Positions 7,467 to 15,597 of a stretch of 64,000 nt of DNA are shown here, one piece after another (the stretch's first letter is position 1; the number at the start of each line of letters is the position of its first letter). The stretch comes from Litchfieldia sinesaloumensis. Its GTDB lineage: Bacteria > Bacillota > Bacilli > Bacillales > Bacillaceae_L. The notes under the pieces were generated by a model. It was not told the DNA's origin, did not search any database, and saw nothing but the letters and a program-made list of their open reading frames with translations. Where the stretch lies: assembly GCF_900156865.1 (NCBI RefSeq), contig NZ_LT732529.1, positions 3,808,001 to 3,872,000 on the forward strand. The letters are read 5' to 3'. Both the position numbers and the translations under genes were made by a program.

Positions 7467-7913
7467 ATGGAAAGAATTCACTTAATGAAGTGGTTACTGG
7501 ATGTCGATCTAACTAAGACAAGAGATTTCTATAGTAAAGAAATTGACCTGTGTAATTGTTTGTACTGTCAAAATTATTATGAAGCGTGTAAGCATTTGGA
7601 ATCGTCGGTAATGGATCCATTTAAAACGCTGGGAATGAATCCTTTAACACCAAGCCACTTATCTGAGTTTGGTGAGGTAGAAGGTGGTTTTCGATTATAC
7701 ACGGGGAGCTACCATATAGTTGGTACTATAGTAGATGGTGAACTTTGCACAGATTCTGATTGGAATGATACGAATACAGCTACTCTAGAAAACTTTACCT
7801 TTGGATTTAAGAAGGAGTTACAGTTTGTTCATGACGAGATGCCACTTCCAGTATTGCAAATGGATTTCGAAGCCCGAATTCCGTGGTTATTGGATGAAAA
7901 TCCAGAGGACTAA
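7467..7913 (+). CDS. uncharacterised Cys-rich-start protein
   Basis: 148-residue soluble protein of unrecognised family. A cysteine cluster near the start (DLCNCLYCQNYYEACKHL, residues 28-45) could bind a metal. The rest is predicted mixed alpha/beta with an acidic C-terminus. ATG 7467 is chosen because GGAGG (7454-7458) lies eight bases upstream; an in-frame GTG at 7452 overlaps an upstream AGGAGG and is less likely. It sits alone between the cstR terminator and the terminator shared with serA. No operator of the island precedes it. No function is proposed. Confidence 0.7.
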   Translation: MERIHLMKWLLDVDLTKTRDFYSKEIDLCNCLYCQNYYEACKHLESSVMDPFKTLGMNPLTPSHLSEFGEVEGGFRLYTGSYHIVGTIVDGELCTDSDWNDTNTATLENFTFGFKKELQFVHDEMPLPVLQMDFEARIPWLLDENPED

Positions 7914-7949
7914 ACATTAGAGGGTCAAAATTTACTTTAAGACATTAAA

Positions 7950-7975
7950 AAGCAAGGGGAGAACCCCTTGCTTCT
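7950..7975. terminator. bidirectional terminator between converging genes
   Basis: AAGCAAGGGG-AGAA-CCCCTTGCTT is symmetric. T runs on both strands serve the upstream hypothetical gene and serA. Confidence 0.8.
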
Positions 7976-7976
7976 T

Positions 7977-9176
7977 TTAGATTACACGTGCTGATATGAT
8001 TCCACTAATTTGCTCGATTCTTTCAAGTAGGCTAGGTATGATTTCACCACTTACTTCATTATCAATATCAATCATCGTATATGCGTATTCGCCACGACTT
8101 CTGTTCACCATGTCAGCGATGTTTAATTCATAGTTTGAGATAGCTGAAGTGATTTGACCAACCATATTTGGTACATTCTTATGAAATGCAGTTACACGTG
8201 TTTTTCCTGTGTATGGAAGAGCTGCATTTGGAAAATTGACTGAGTTTTTAATGTTTCCTGTTTCTAAGAATTCTTTCGTCTGACGAGCAGCCATAATCGC
8301 ACAGTTCTCTTCTGACTCGTTTGTAGAGGCACCGAGATGTGGTGTGCAAATGGTATTCTTCATTTTTAATACATTTTCATTCGGGAAGTCTGTCATATAT
8401 TTTCCGACGATGCCATCTTCAAGGGCAACTGCCATATCAATTTCGTTCACAAGTTCACCACGAGAGAAGTTGATGATGTGAACACCAGGCTTCATAATGC
8501 TGAACGTCTCTTTATTAAACATATGTTTTGTATCGTTAGTTAGTGGTACATGTACTGTAATATAGTCAGACTCTGCAAATAGGTGTTCAAGTGACATTGC
8601 ACGCTGAACATTACGAGATAGGTTCCAAGCTGTATCTACGGAAATAAATGGGTCAAAACCAATGACATCCATATCCAAATCAAGCGCATCATTTGCAACT
8701 AGTGCACCAATTGCACCCAAACCGATGACACCGAGTGTTTTACCCTTAATTTCTTTCCCAACAAATTGCTTCTTACCTTTTTCAACTAGCTGTGGAATCT
8801 CATCGCCTTTATCTTCTAATGTCTTTGTCCAAGCGATACCAGAAAACACATTACGTGAGGTTGCCATTAAAGAAGTTAATACCATTTCTTTTACCGCGTT
8901 TGCATTGGCTCCTGGTGTATTAAAAACGACGATCCCTTTCTCTGTGCATTGTTGAATTGGTATATTATTAACTCCAACACCAGCACGAGCAATTGCTTTT
9001 AAGTTTTCTCCAAATTCAAGGTCATGCATGTTGAAACTTCGCACGACAATTGCATCGGGATTCTCGCTATCATCGTCTAAAATAAAACGGTCGTTTCTGA
9101 ACACCTTTAGTCCGCTTTCTGCAATATTGTTTAATGTTTTAATTGTTTTTACCTTATTTTCAATTAATGTACTCAT
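7977..9176 (-). CDS. serA: D-3-phosphoglycerate dehydrogenase
   Basis: 399 residues: the first enzyme of the phosphorylated serine pathway, oxidising 3-phosphoglycerate with NAD. The substrate domain flanks a Rossmann domain with GVIGLGAIGALVA (about 150-162). Catalytic Arg (NFSRGELVNE), a Glu and His (CTPHLGAS) are visible. A C-terminal ACT domain (about 325-399) suggests allosteric control by serine. It is the short form without the intervening domain that makes B. subtilis SerA 525 residues. RBS GAGG is 8 bases from the ATG at 9176. The leader carries a ZTP-like riboswitch and terminator on the same strand, tying serine and one-carbon supply to purine status. Confidence 0.93.
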   Translation of the reverse strand: MSTLIENKVKTIKTLNNIAESGLKVFRNDRFILDDDSENPDAIVVRSFNMHDLEFGENLKAIARAGVGVNNIPIQQCTEKGIVVFNTPGANANAVKEMVLTSLMATSRNVFSGIAWTKTLEDKGDEIPQLVEKGKKQFVGKEIKGKTLGVIGLGAIGALVANDALDLDMDVIGFDPFISVDTAWNLSRNVQRAMSLEHLFAESDYITVHVPLTNDTKHMFNKETFSIMKPGVHIINFSRGELVNEIDMAVALEDGIVGKYMTDFPNENVLKMKNTICTPHLGASTNESEENCAIMAARQTKEFLETGNIKNSVNFPNAALPYTGKTRVTAFHKNVPNMVGQITSAISNYELNIADMVNRSRGEYAYTMIDIDNEVSGEIIPSLLERIEQISGIISARVI

Positions 9177-9281
9177 CTCGTCTACCTCGCTTTTATTATG
9201 GATTTATAGGAAAACTTTCACTCTTTGAAAATAGGACTTTGGATCTGCTTCAATCGAAGGTTATACCCTAGATTGAACAAA

Positions 9282-9318
9282 AATAAACAGAAAGAGGCAA
9301 GGGACTTTCCCTTACCTC
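9282..9318 (-). terminator. riboswitch-controlled terminator of serA
   Basis: On the minus strand GAGGTAAGGGA-AAG-TCCCTTGCCTC is followed by TTTCTGTTTATTTTT. It begins directly at the 3' edge of the ZTP-like aptamer, so aptamer folding can decide whether it forms. Confidence 0.75.
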
Positions 9319-9391
9319 TGCCCAGGCGAACGGCTCCGATACTATATGCTCCCTCGCGGTTCTCCGCGTTCGCCAGTCACATATAGCGCTT
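9318..9391 (-). ncRNA. ZTP (pfl) riboswitch aptamer
   Basis: Read on the minus strand, the leader has the two conserved blocks of the pfl motif. The 5' half is GTGACTGGCGAAC followed by a GCGG/CCGC hairpin and GAGGGAGC; the 3' half is GCCG followed by CGCCTGGGCA, whose GGCG/CGCC helix closes the pseudoknot-type core. ZTP riboswitches turn on one-carbon and purine genes when 10-formyl-THF is short. Placing one on serA fits, since serine is the main one-carbon donor. Assignment is by consensus recognition. Confidence 0.75.
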
Positions 9392-9403
9392 TTGTTTTTA
9401 AGT

Positions 9404-9432
9404 ATAATATCAGATTTTTTGGTATATTTCAA
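9404..9432 (-). promoter_or_regulatory. sigma-A promoter of the serA leader
   Basis: On the minus strand TTGAAA (9427-9432) and TATTAT (9404-9409) are separated by 17 bases. Transcription would begin near 9397, just before the riboswitch. Confidence 0.75.
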
Positions 9433-9475
9433 GCTTTAATTGAGGAATGGAATAGATTTGTTGCCCAATATATTG

Positions 9476-9504
9476 TTGACAGTACTCCTAATTTCCTGTA
9501 GATT
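9476..9504 (+). promoter_or_regulatory. sigma-A promoter of the S-box leader
   Basis: TTGACA (9476-9481), a 17-base spacer and TAGATT (9499-9504). It lies about 40 bases upstream of the SAM riboswitch and is divergent from the serA promoter. Confidence 0.75.
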
Positions 9505-9544
9505 TTAAATCTATAAGCTATTCAAAAACTTAATATTTGATATA

Positions 9545-9656
9545 CCTTTATCGAGAGTAGCGGAGGGACTGGCCCGTTGAAGCTCAGCAACCGTTCATGT
9601 GTTTTGCATGAGAAGGTGCTAATTCCAGCAAAACAAGAGTGTTTTGATAGATAAGG
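9545..9656 (+). ncRNA. SAM-I (S-box) riboswitch
   Basis: The conserved S-box blocks are all present: TATCGAGAG, the kink-turn and GGAGGGACTGGCCC, GAAGC with a following CAGCAACC, then AAGGTGCTAATTCCAGCAAAA and the closing GATAAGG that pairs with CCTTTATC to form P1. A terminator follows at 9690-9719. High SAM should end transcription before the oxidase gene at 9769. Confidence 0.93.
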
Positions 9657-9689
9657 GGGACGACTTGCTTTAATTAATGTATAGATTCG

Positions 9690-9719
9690 CCTCTCTTTCA
9701 TACGGAAGAGGGGTTTTTT
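9690..9719 (+). terminator. S-box expression-platform terminator
   Basis: CCTCTCTTTC pairs with GGAAGAGGGG (with G-U pairs) around a four-base loop, followed by seven T. It lies between the SAM aptamer and the oxidase gene. Confidence 0.8.
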
Positions 9720-9768
9720 ATTTTTACTTATGAGTTGTTATATTAAATAATGAAAGAAGGCCTATACG

Positions 9769-10914
9769 ATGAGTACAACAAAGGTGAAAGATGCATACAT
9801 TGAAAATATCGTGAACGAGGATGACTATTTCCCAGTTTCCTTTGAAGAACTAGAAGCCGAGGCACAAAAGAAAATGTCGGTGGGGGAATATGGGTACGTA
9901 CGTTCAGGTGCTGGTGGTGAAGAAACGTTACGGAAAAACCAAGAGTCATTTAAGAAATTCTCTATTTTACCAAGGGTTTTACGAAATGTGTCGAATGTAG
10001 ACACAAGTATCAATTTGTTTGGCAGAACCTATCCCCACCCATTTTTATTGGCTCCCGTTGGTATGTTAAAGCTTGCACACGAAGAGGCGGAATTAGCGGT
10101 TTCAAAAGCGGCTGCTACATATAATGTTCCTTTTGTTCAAAGTACAGTATCTAGTTATTCGATTGAGGATGTGGCGGAAGTTTCCGGGGATAGTCCGAAG
10201 TGGTTTCAACTTTATTGGTCGAATAATAAAGAAGTTTCCTTTCACATGGTAAAACGTGCAGAGGAAGCGGGTTACGAAGCAATTGTCCTAACGGTTGATA
10301 CAGTTATGTTGGGCTGGAGAGAAGAGGACATGAAAAATCGTTTTTCGCCATTAAAGCTTGGCTTTGGTAAGGCAAATTATGAACAGGATTCAGTCTTTTT
10401 AGCGTCTTTAGAGAATACTGATCAAGATTCAATCATTCAAGGAATCTTAGATAATATTTTTCATCCGACTTTAAATTGGGATGATGTAGCAGAGTTAAAA
10501 GAGCGCACGTCATTACCAATCATTTTAAAAGGAATTCTACATCCAGAAGATGCGAGGTTAGCAATCTTAAGTGGTGTTGATGGACTCATTGTGTCCAACC
10601 ATGGAGGTAGACAACTTGATGGTGTGGTAGCTGCAATTGATGCATTGCCACAAGTTGTAGAAGAAGTTAATGGTGAAATTCCCGTCTTATTTGATAGTGG
10701 TATTCGTAGAGGGTCAGATATTGTAAAGGCACTTCGATTAGGTGCAGATGCTGTCCTTATTGGAAGACCATTTGTATATGGTCTCGCGGTTGCAGGACAA
10801 ACAGGTGTTGAAAAAGTAATCAATAATTTTATTCAAGATACAAAAGTCTCAATTGCACTGGCAGGAGCTTCATCAATCCAGGACCTGTCCACAATTAAAC
10901 TCGTAAAATCATAG
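9769..10914 (+). CDS. FMN-dependent 2-hydroxy-acid oxidase/dehydrogenase (lactate oxidase-like)
   Basis: 381 residues of the glycolate oxidase / lactate 2-monooxygenase family, a TIM barrel binding FMN. Visible motifs are YVRSGAGGEETLR, the FMN-contacting LAPVGMLKLAHEEAE, LTVDTVMLGWREED, the catalytic His in SNHGGRQLDG, and DSGIRRGSDIVKAL near the phosphate site. The family oxidises L-2-hydroxy acids to 2-keto acids. Start ATG 9769 has GAAAGAAGG upstream. It is controlled by a SAM riboswitch, unusual for this family. One substrate that would make sense is 2-hydroxy-4-methylthiobutyrate, giving the methionine precursor ketoacid; that is inference. Confidence is high for family, low for substrate. 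Confidence 0.88.
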   Translation: MSTTKVKDAYIENIVNEDDYFPVSFEELEAEAQKKMSVGEYGYVRSGAGGEETLRKNQESFKKFSILPRVLRNVSNVDTSINLFGRTYPHPFLLAPVGMLKLAHEEAELAVSKAAATYNVPFVQSTVSSYSIEDVAEVSGDSPKWFQLYWSNNKEVSFHMVKRAEEAGYEAIVLTVDTVMLGWREEDMKNRFSPLKLGFGKANYEQDSVFLASLENTDQDSIIQGILDNIFHPTLNWDDVAELKERTSLPIILKGILHPEDARLAILSGVDGLIVSNHGGRQLDGVVAAIDALPQVVEEVNGEIPVLFDSGIRRGSDIVKALRLGADAVLIGRPFVYGLAVAGQTGVEKVINNFIQDTKVSIALAGASSIQDLSTIKLVKS

Positions 10915-10945
10915 TGGGACGGAGGGACAGTCCCTTGTCCCACTT
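10913..10945. terminator. GGGAC-type hairpin between converging genes
   Basis: AGTGGGAC...GTCCCACT with an inner AGGGAC/GTCCCT stem overlaps the stop region of the oxidase gene. A relative lies at 11712-11741 on the other side of the MOSC gene. Such GGGACA hairpins are common intergenic repeats in Bacillaceae and can act as terminators. Confidence 0.6.
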
Positions 10946-10964
10946 CTTCACTTTTAACATACCA

Positions 10965-11675
10965 TCATTTATTTGGCCCATATACTCGGCTATCTATCGA
11001 TTTTGACTCACCGTGGAGGCGTTTGATTAACGTATCTTTCCAGTTTGGCGCAAGGTATTCACAGTTGGCCAACTGCTTGGTTGCCTCCACATCCTCTTTC
11101 TTTTCGTGCATGACTTCGTTACAACGGGCAATCGTCCAATCAGGGTATTGGCGTTCTATCAACTTCATCGAATCTTTTTCCATTACAAATCCTTCTTTGA
11201 TAACACGGAAATACCATCCAGTACGCCCAGTCTTCTGAATCTGTAATGCAAGATCCAGTATTTTATAGCGGCGAGCGGGTTTCCAGCATGGCTGACGAGG
11301 TTGTGAAACTTGGATCAAGACCTCACCAACTTCAAAAATATCTCCAATACATACATTGGTTTCATCTAGCCCTTTGATTGAAAAGTTTTCTCCCATAGCT
11401 CCAGCCTGAATCTGTACGTTTTCTAATTCACTCGTCCATTCTTTGTAATGAGATGCAGGATAAACGAAGACTGCCTTTTCTGGTCCACCATGATTTTTTA
11501 AATCGGCTTGTCCATCTCCTTCTAGGCCAACCTTGCTTATCCGAACTGGTTTATTAACTGGTTCCTTAAAAATACCACTTGTCCATTCCTTATCCATGAG
11601 CTTCTTAGCATTAGGGTCACCAACTGTTTTGGGTTTACCGATAAATATTTGATCTATGTAAGGTTGTTTTTCCAT
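10965..11675 (-). CDS. MOSC-domain protein (YiiM-like)
   Basis: 236 residues with a MOSC domain (about 15-160): VGLEGDGQADLKNHGG, AVFVYPASHYKEW and the conserved cysteine in SQPRQPCWKPARR. A C-terminal 3-alpha extension follows (about 165-215). YiiM-type proteins use the molybdenum cofactor to reduce N-hydroxylated bases. The ATG at 11675 is chosen because GGAGGGA (11684-11690) is eight bases upstream; the in-frame ATG at 11684 touches the RBS. It is a single gene convergent with the oxidase. The gene is flanked on both sides by GGGACA hairpins. Confidence 0.85.
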   Translation of the reverse strand: MEKQPYIDQIFIGKPKTVGDPNAKKLMDKEWTSGIFKEPVNKPVRISKVGLEGDGQADLKNHGGPEKAVFVYPASHYKEWTSELENVQIQAGAMGENFSIKGLDETNVCIGDIFEVGEVLIQVSQPRQPCWKPARRYKILDLALQIQKTGRTGWYFRVIKEGFVMEKDSMKLIERQYPDWTIARCNEVMHEKKEDVEATKQLANCEYLAPNWKDTLIKRLHGESKSIDSRVYGPNK

Positions 11676-11711
11676 CTTTTCCATCCCTCCAGTTTTAGTT
11701 TACCACGTTTT

Positions 11712-11741
11712 TGGGACAAGGAACCTGTCCCTTTGTCCCAT
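11712..11741. repeat. GGGACA hairpin repeat
   Basis: GGGACAAGGAACCTGTCCCT and the following TTGTCCCA form overlapping inverted repeats related to the hairpin at 10913-10945. Together they bracket the MOSC gene. Confidence 0.5.
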
Positions 11742-11964
11742 CGTCAAATAGCGCCAGAACTCGACATTGCTGGGATTCTTGTCCAACTGGCAAATTCTTT
11801 CCTCAGCCACGTTATGAGCGGATAATTAGGGGTTTGATGGAAATAGCTTACTGTGGTAACGCTTACACTCACTAATTGAATCAAATACACCCGACTTTCC
11901 GAGAATCCCTTGATAATGAATGTAAAGATGGTACGATAGGGACGTTGTTAAAATTTATGAATGA

Positions 11965-12115
11965 GTGTTTAAAAAGGAGGTTGAAAAGGACCGAGAAGTT
12001 CAAGGCGGCGCAGCTTTGAGTACCAGAGCGTATGTAATTAATACGTGAGGAACGGAGAAGCAAGCCAACGCAGAAATTCGATGTGTCATTTTCACCGGAC
12101 TTTTTAACTCATCTA
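11965..12115 (+). repeat. structured leader or dispersed repeat upstream of proC
   Basis: The 455-base gap between the MOSC gene and proC holds this GC-richer block of about 150 bases. It contains a CGTAT/ATACG hairpin (about 12028-12044) and ends with CCGGACTTTTTAACTC. It lacks the AGGGTGGNACCGCG core of a T-box, which is the usual proline-gene leader in Bacillus. It resembles a block I recall upstream of other genes in related genomes, so it may be a dispersed element. Its role is unknown. A weak promoter (TTGATA, 16 bases, TACGAT) lies near 11910-11940. Confidence 0.4.
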
Positions 12116-12130
12116 CAAGGGAGTTATTTG

Positions 12131-12985
12131 ATGCTACATGAAAAAACAATAGCCTTTATAGGGGCGGGTTCCATGGCAGAAGCAATGATTTCAGGTATAG
12201 TTGCAGCCGGTAAAGTCCCATCTCAGCAAATTACCGTAACAAACAGAACAAATTCAACTAGACTACAACAGCTCGAAGCAGATTATAAAATAAACGGTTT
12301 ATCAAGCCAACAGCTGAATTTAAAGAATATCGATATAATTGTCCTCGCAATGAAACCTAAGGATGCAGAAGTTGCATTACTGTCCATCAAAGATTCACTT
12401 CTACCAAGCCAACTTGTTTTATCTGTATTAGCAGGTATTTCCACTACTTTTATGGAACAGCATTTACCTGAGGGACAACAGGTGATTCGGGTGATGCCGA
12501 ATACATCTAGTATGATTGGGGAATCTGCAACGGCGATTTCAGCCGGTTCTTATACCACTACTGATAATATGTCACTAGCAAAAGAGTTACTTGAATCCAT
12601 TGGAGAAGTCTACGAGATTCCCGAAGAACAAATGGATATTTTTACAGGAGTTGCTGGCAGCGGTCCAGCCTACATTTATTACTTAATGGAGCATATGGAG
12701 GCTACCGTTAAAAAGTTTGGTCTGCAGGAAGATATGTCAAGAGACATCATTGCTCAAACAATTGTTGGGGCAGCAAAAATGATTCAACAACAGAACGAAA
12801 CACCGACCACATTGCGAGAAAATGTGACTTCACCAAACGGAACGACCGCTGCAGGATTAGCTGCACTCGAAAAAAGTGGTGGAGGAAAGGCGATTTCACA
12901 AGCCATAAAAAATGCTGCAAAACGTTCACACGAGATCAGCTCACAGCTTGAAGGTGCGTCTAAAGAAAAAGTTCAAGCTGTCTAA
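12131..12985 (+). CDS. proC: pyrroline-5-carboxylate reductase
   Basis: 284 residues; catalyses the NAD(P)H-dependent last step of proline synthesis. The N-terminal Rossmann motif AFIGAGSMAEAM, the central VIRVMPNTSSMIGE and the C-terminal helical dimerisation part with GVAGSGPAYIYYLMEHM are all present. ATG 12131 is preferred to the in-frame ATG at 12083: AAGGGAG (12117-12123) is seven bases upstream, while the earlier codons come from the leader repeat. Start of a proC-proB-proA set; the three enzymes convert glutamate to proline. No T-box was found. Confidence 0.93.
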   Translation: MLHEKTIAFIGAGSMAEAMISGIVAAGKVPSQQITVTNRTNSTRLQQLEADYKINGLSSQQLNLKNIDIIVLAMKPKDAEVALLSIKDSLLPSQLVLSVLAGISTTFMEQHLPEGQQVIRVMPNTSSMIGESATAISAGSYTTTDNMSLAKELLESIGEVYEIPEEQMDIFTGVAGSGPAYIYYLMEHMEATVKKFGLQEDMSRDIIAQTIVGAAKMIQQQNETPTTLRENVTSPNGTTAAGLAALEKSGGGKAISQAIKNAAKRSHEISSQLEGASKEKVQAV

Positions 12986-13073
12986 CATATTCCTTTTACG
13001 GGCGATAAGCGCTTGTAAAGGTTGATTATCGTCCGAAAACTACTCAAAAACAATAAAGATAAGGGTTGATCGG

Positions 13074-14195
13074 ATGTCTATAAAAAAGAGAGTTGTTATT
13101 AAAATCGGCAGTAGTTCATTAACGAGCCGTCACGGAGAAATTAGTAGAATCAAGTTGGAGAAAATCGCCAATGAGGTTGCGCAGCTTAAGGATGCTGGTC
13201 GCGAAGTTGTCCTCGTTTCATCTGGAGCAGTCGCTGCTGGTTATAGAAAGTTAGGTTTTCTTAAACGTCCAGAATCATTGCCTGAAAAACAGGCAGCTGC
13301 ATCCATTGGTCAAGGGTTATTAATAGAAACCTATTCTCACCTATTCTTATCACACGGCTATGTGGCTTCACAAATCTTAATTTTAAGAAGTGATTTCTTA
13401 GATGAGTCACGTTACCAAAACGTCAGAAACACTTTAAATGTCTTGTTAGAACGAGGGATTATCCCCATCGTAAATGAAAATGACACGCTCTCTACTGAGC
13501 GATTGAACTTTGGTGATAATGATACATTGGCGGCAAAAGTAGCTGGATTAGTGGATGCCGACCAGTTGGTCATTTTATCTGATATAGATGGCTTGTATGA
13601 TAAAAATCCAACATCGCATAACGACGCTACCCTTATTGAGCGTGTATCTGAAATAACAGAAGAAATCGAAAGTGCTGCTGGTGGATCTGGAAGTGCGGTT
13701 GGAACCGGTGGGATGAAATCAAAAATTGAGGCTGTCAAAATTGCAATGGCATCGGGTATCTCCACCTTTTTGGGGAATGCGAATAAAGAAAATATTATTG
13801 TGGATGCAGTGGGGGAGAAGGCAATTGGCACGTATTTTAATTGTAAAGAATCCATGCCAACACTGAATCAGAAGAAACAATGGATTGCCTTTAATTCGGG
13901 ATCTAAAGGGGAAATTATCATACATCCCGATGCCTCTGAGCGTATGGTTACGAAAAGAAAAGGCCTGCGTCTAAAGGAGATCCTTGAAGTGAATGGTAGA
14001 TTTGAAAAAGGTGCAGTCGTCAGGGTTATTGATACAGAAGGGGACGAAATAGGTCGTGGTGTTGTAAAAATATCTTCTATAGAAATGGAACGAATGTTAC
14101 AGGCCCCTACAGATCAGATGAAGGATTCTACTATCATTATGGAGATGGGAGATTTCGTTGGACATAGCGATGCTCCGATAACAATTGGAGTTTAA
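13074..14195 (+). CDS. proB: glutamate 5-kinase
   Basis: 373 residues: amino-acid kinase domain (about 5-260; KIGSSSLTSRHGEI, VSSGAVAAG, NENDTLSTERLNFGDNDTLA) and a C-terminal PUA domain (about 275-365), the full-length form of the enzyme. It phosphorylates glutamate as the committed step of proline synthesis and is normally feedback-inhibited by proline. The gap from proC (88 bases) contains an imperfect CGGGCGATAA/TTATCGTCCG hairpin at 12999-13037. Cotranscribed with proA. Confidence 0.95.
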   Translation: MSIKKRVVIKIGSSSLTSRHGEISRIKLEKIANEVAQLKDAGREVVLVSSGAVAAGYRKLGFLKRPESLPEKQAAASIGQGLLIETYSHLFLSHGYVASQILILRSDFLDESRYQNVRNTLNVLLERGIIPIVNENDTLSTERLNFGDNDTLAAKVAGLVDADQLVILSDIDGLYDKNPTSHNDATLIERVSEITEEIESAAGGSGSAVGTGGMKSKIEAVKIAMASGISTFLGNANKENIIVDAVGEKAIGTYFNCKESMPTLNQKKQWIAFNSGSKGEIIIHPDASERMVTKRKGLRLKEILEVNGRFEKGAVVRVIDTEGDEIGRGVVKISSIEMERMLQAPTDQMKDSTIIMEMGDFVGHSDAPITIGV

Positions 14196-14240
14196 TTATA
14201 CATTCAAACCAGTGTAAATGAGATTAAAAGGAGGAATTTG

Positions 14241-15503
14241 GTGACTTTAGTAAAAGATAATGTCGATATTAAAACACAAGCGCAAGAGGCAAAGAAAGCT
14301 GCAAAACAATTGGGTATCTTATCAACAGATGATAAAAATAGAGCTTTATATATACTGGCAGAACATTTAGAAGCGGGATATGAATCCATTTTAGAGGCGA
14401 ATAAGGTCGATTTAGAAAAAGGAAAAGAAGCCGGTTATACACCAGCGTTTATGGATCGATTAACGTTAACGCAGGATCGAATTGTTGACTTTGCAGATGG
14501 ACTTCGACAGGTGGCTGCTTTAGAGGACCCTACAGATCGAGTTATCTCGGATTGGACATTGGAGAACGGCTTACAAGTGAAAAAAGTAACGGTCCCATTA
14601 GGTGTCATCGGGATGATTTATGAAGCGCGCCCAAACGTAACGGTAGATGCAACGGGGCTTGCGTTAAAATCGGGGAATGCGATTATACTTAAAGGTGGCT
14701 CATCTGCCATACACACAAATAAGGCTATTGTTGAAGTGATTCAACATGCGCTCGAACATACGAAGATACCGAAGCAGGCTGTTCAATTTATCGCAAGTAC
14801 GGATAGAGGGGCAACCCAGCAGTTGTTTACGATGAAGGAATATATTGATGTCCTTATTCCACGCGGTGGTGCTTCTTTAATTCAAACGGTTGTTGAACAG
14901 GCGACAGTTCCCGTACTCGAAACAGGTGTTGGAAACTGCCATATCTATATTGACGCTGATGCAGATGTTCACAAGGCCTTGCCGATTCTTATAAATGCAA
15001 AGACTGACCGTCCAGCCGTTTGTAATGCTGCAGAAACAGTCCTTGTTCATAAGGAATGGTTACAAAATCACAAGGACGTACTTGTGAAAGCTCTACAAGA
15101 ACACTCAATTACCGTTCATGGAGATGAAGCGGCGCTCTCAGTAATCCCAAATGCAATTCCAGCTGGTGAAGAGGATTGGGCAAATGAATATTTAAGCCTA
15201 CACATTGCGATGAAAACTGTTCATGATGTTCACGAAGCAATTGACCACATTGAAACGTATGGGACGAAGCATTCGGAAGCGATTATTACAGAAAACAATG
15301 AAACAGCAAATGTATTTATGAAGCTTGTCGATGCATCAGCCCTTTATCATAATGCCTCAACAAGATTTACAGATGGCGGTGCGCTCGGTTTTGGTGCCGA
15401 GATTGGGATATCAACCCAAAAACTACATGCACGTGGACCGATGGGCCTACCTGCATTAACAACAGTCAAATTCTTAATGTCCGGAAATGGTCAAATTAGA
15501 TAA
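14241..15503 (+). CDS. proA: gamma-glutamyl phosphate reductase
   Basis: 420-residue aldehyde-dehydrogenase-fold enzyme; reduces gamma-glutamyl phosphate to the semialdehyde with NADPH. Visible: IYEARPNVTVDATGLALKSG, PRGGASLIQ, the nucleophilic Cys in DRPAVCNAAETVLVH, and the C-terminal GISTQKLHARGPMGL. GTG 14241 is chosen because AAAGGAGG (14227-14234) is six bases upstream; TTG 14238 is too close. It is the last gene of the proline operon. Confidence 0.94.
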   Translation: MTLVKDNVDIKTQAQEAKKAAKQLGILSTDDKNRALYILAEHLEAGYESILEANKVDLEKGKEAGYTPAFMDRLTLTQDRIVDFADGLRQVAALEDPTDRVISDWTLENGLQVKKVTVPLGVIGMIYEARPNVTVDATGLALKSGNAIILKGGSSAIHTNKAIVEVIQHALEHTKIPKQAVQFIASTDRGATQQLFTMKEYIDVLIPRGGASLIQTVVEQATVPVLETGVGNCHIYIDADADVHKALPILINAKTDRPAVCNAAETVLVHKEWLQNHKDVLVKALQEHSITVHGDEAALSVIPNAIPAGEEDWANEYLSLHIAMKTVHDVHEAIDHIETYGTKHSEAIITENNETANVFMKLVDASALYHNASTRFTDGGALGFGAEIGISTQKLHARGPMGLPALTTVKFLMSGNGQIR

Positions 15504-15511
15504 TTATAATT

Positions 15512-15547
15512 AACCCGGTAGAGTGCTGAGCATTCTGCCGGGTTTTT
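15512..15547 (+). terminator. terminator of the proline operon
   Basis: AACCCGG-TAGAGTG and CATTCTGCCGGGTT form a long stem followed by a T run. Confidence 0.85.
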
Positions 15548-15597
15548 GCGTTCGGGAAATGACAGTGTTTGTTATTATACATTCTCCTGTACATGTC

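Noticed and set aside
11965..12115. T-box leader for the proline operon
   Set aside because: The AGGGTGGNACCGCG core and a T-box terminator are missing.
12083..12130. in-frame upstream extension of proC
   Set aside because: The codons belong to the leader block, and the RBS and family N-terminus support ATG 12131.
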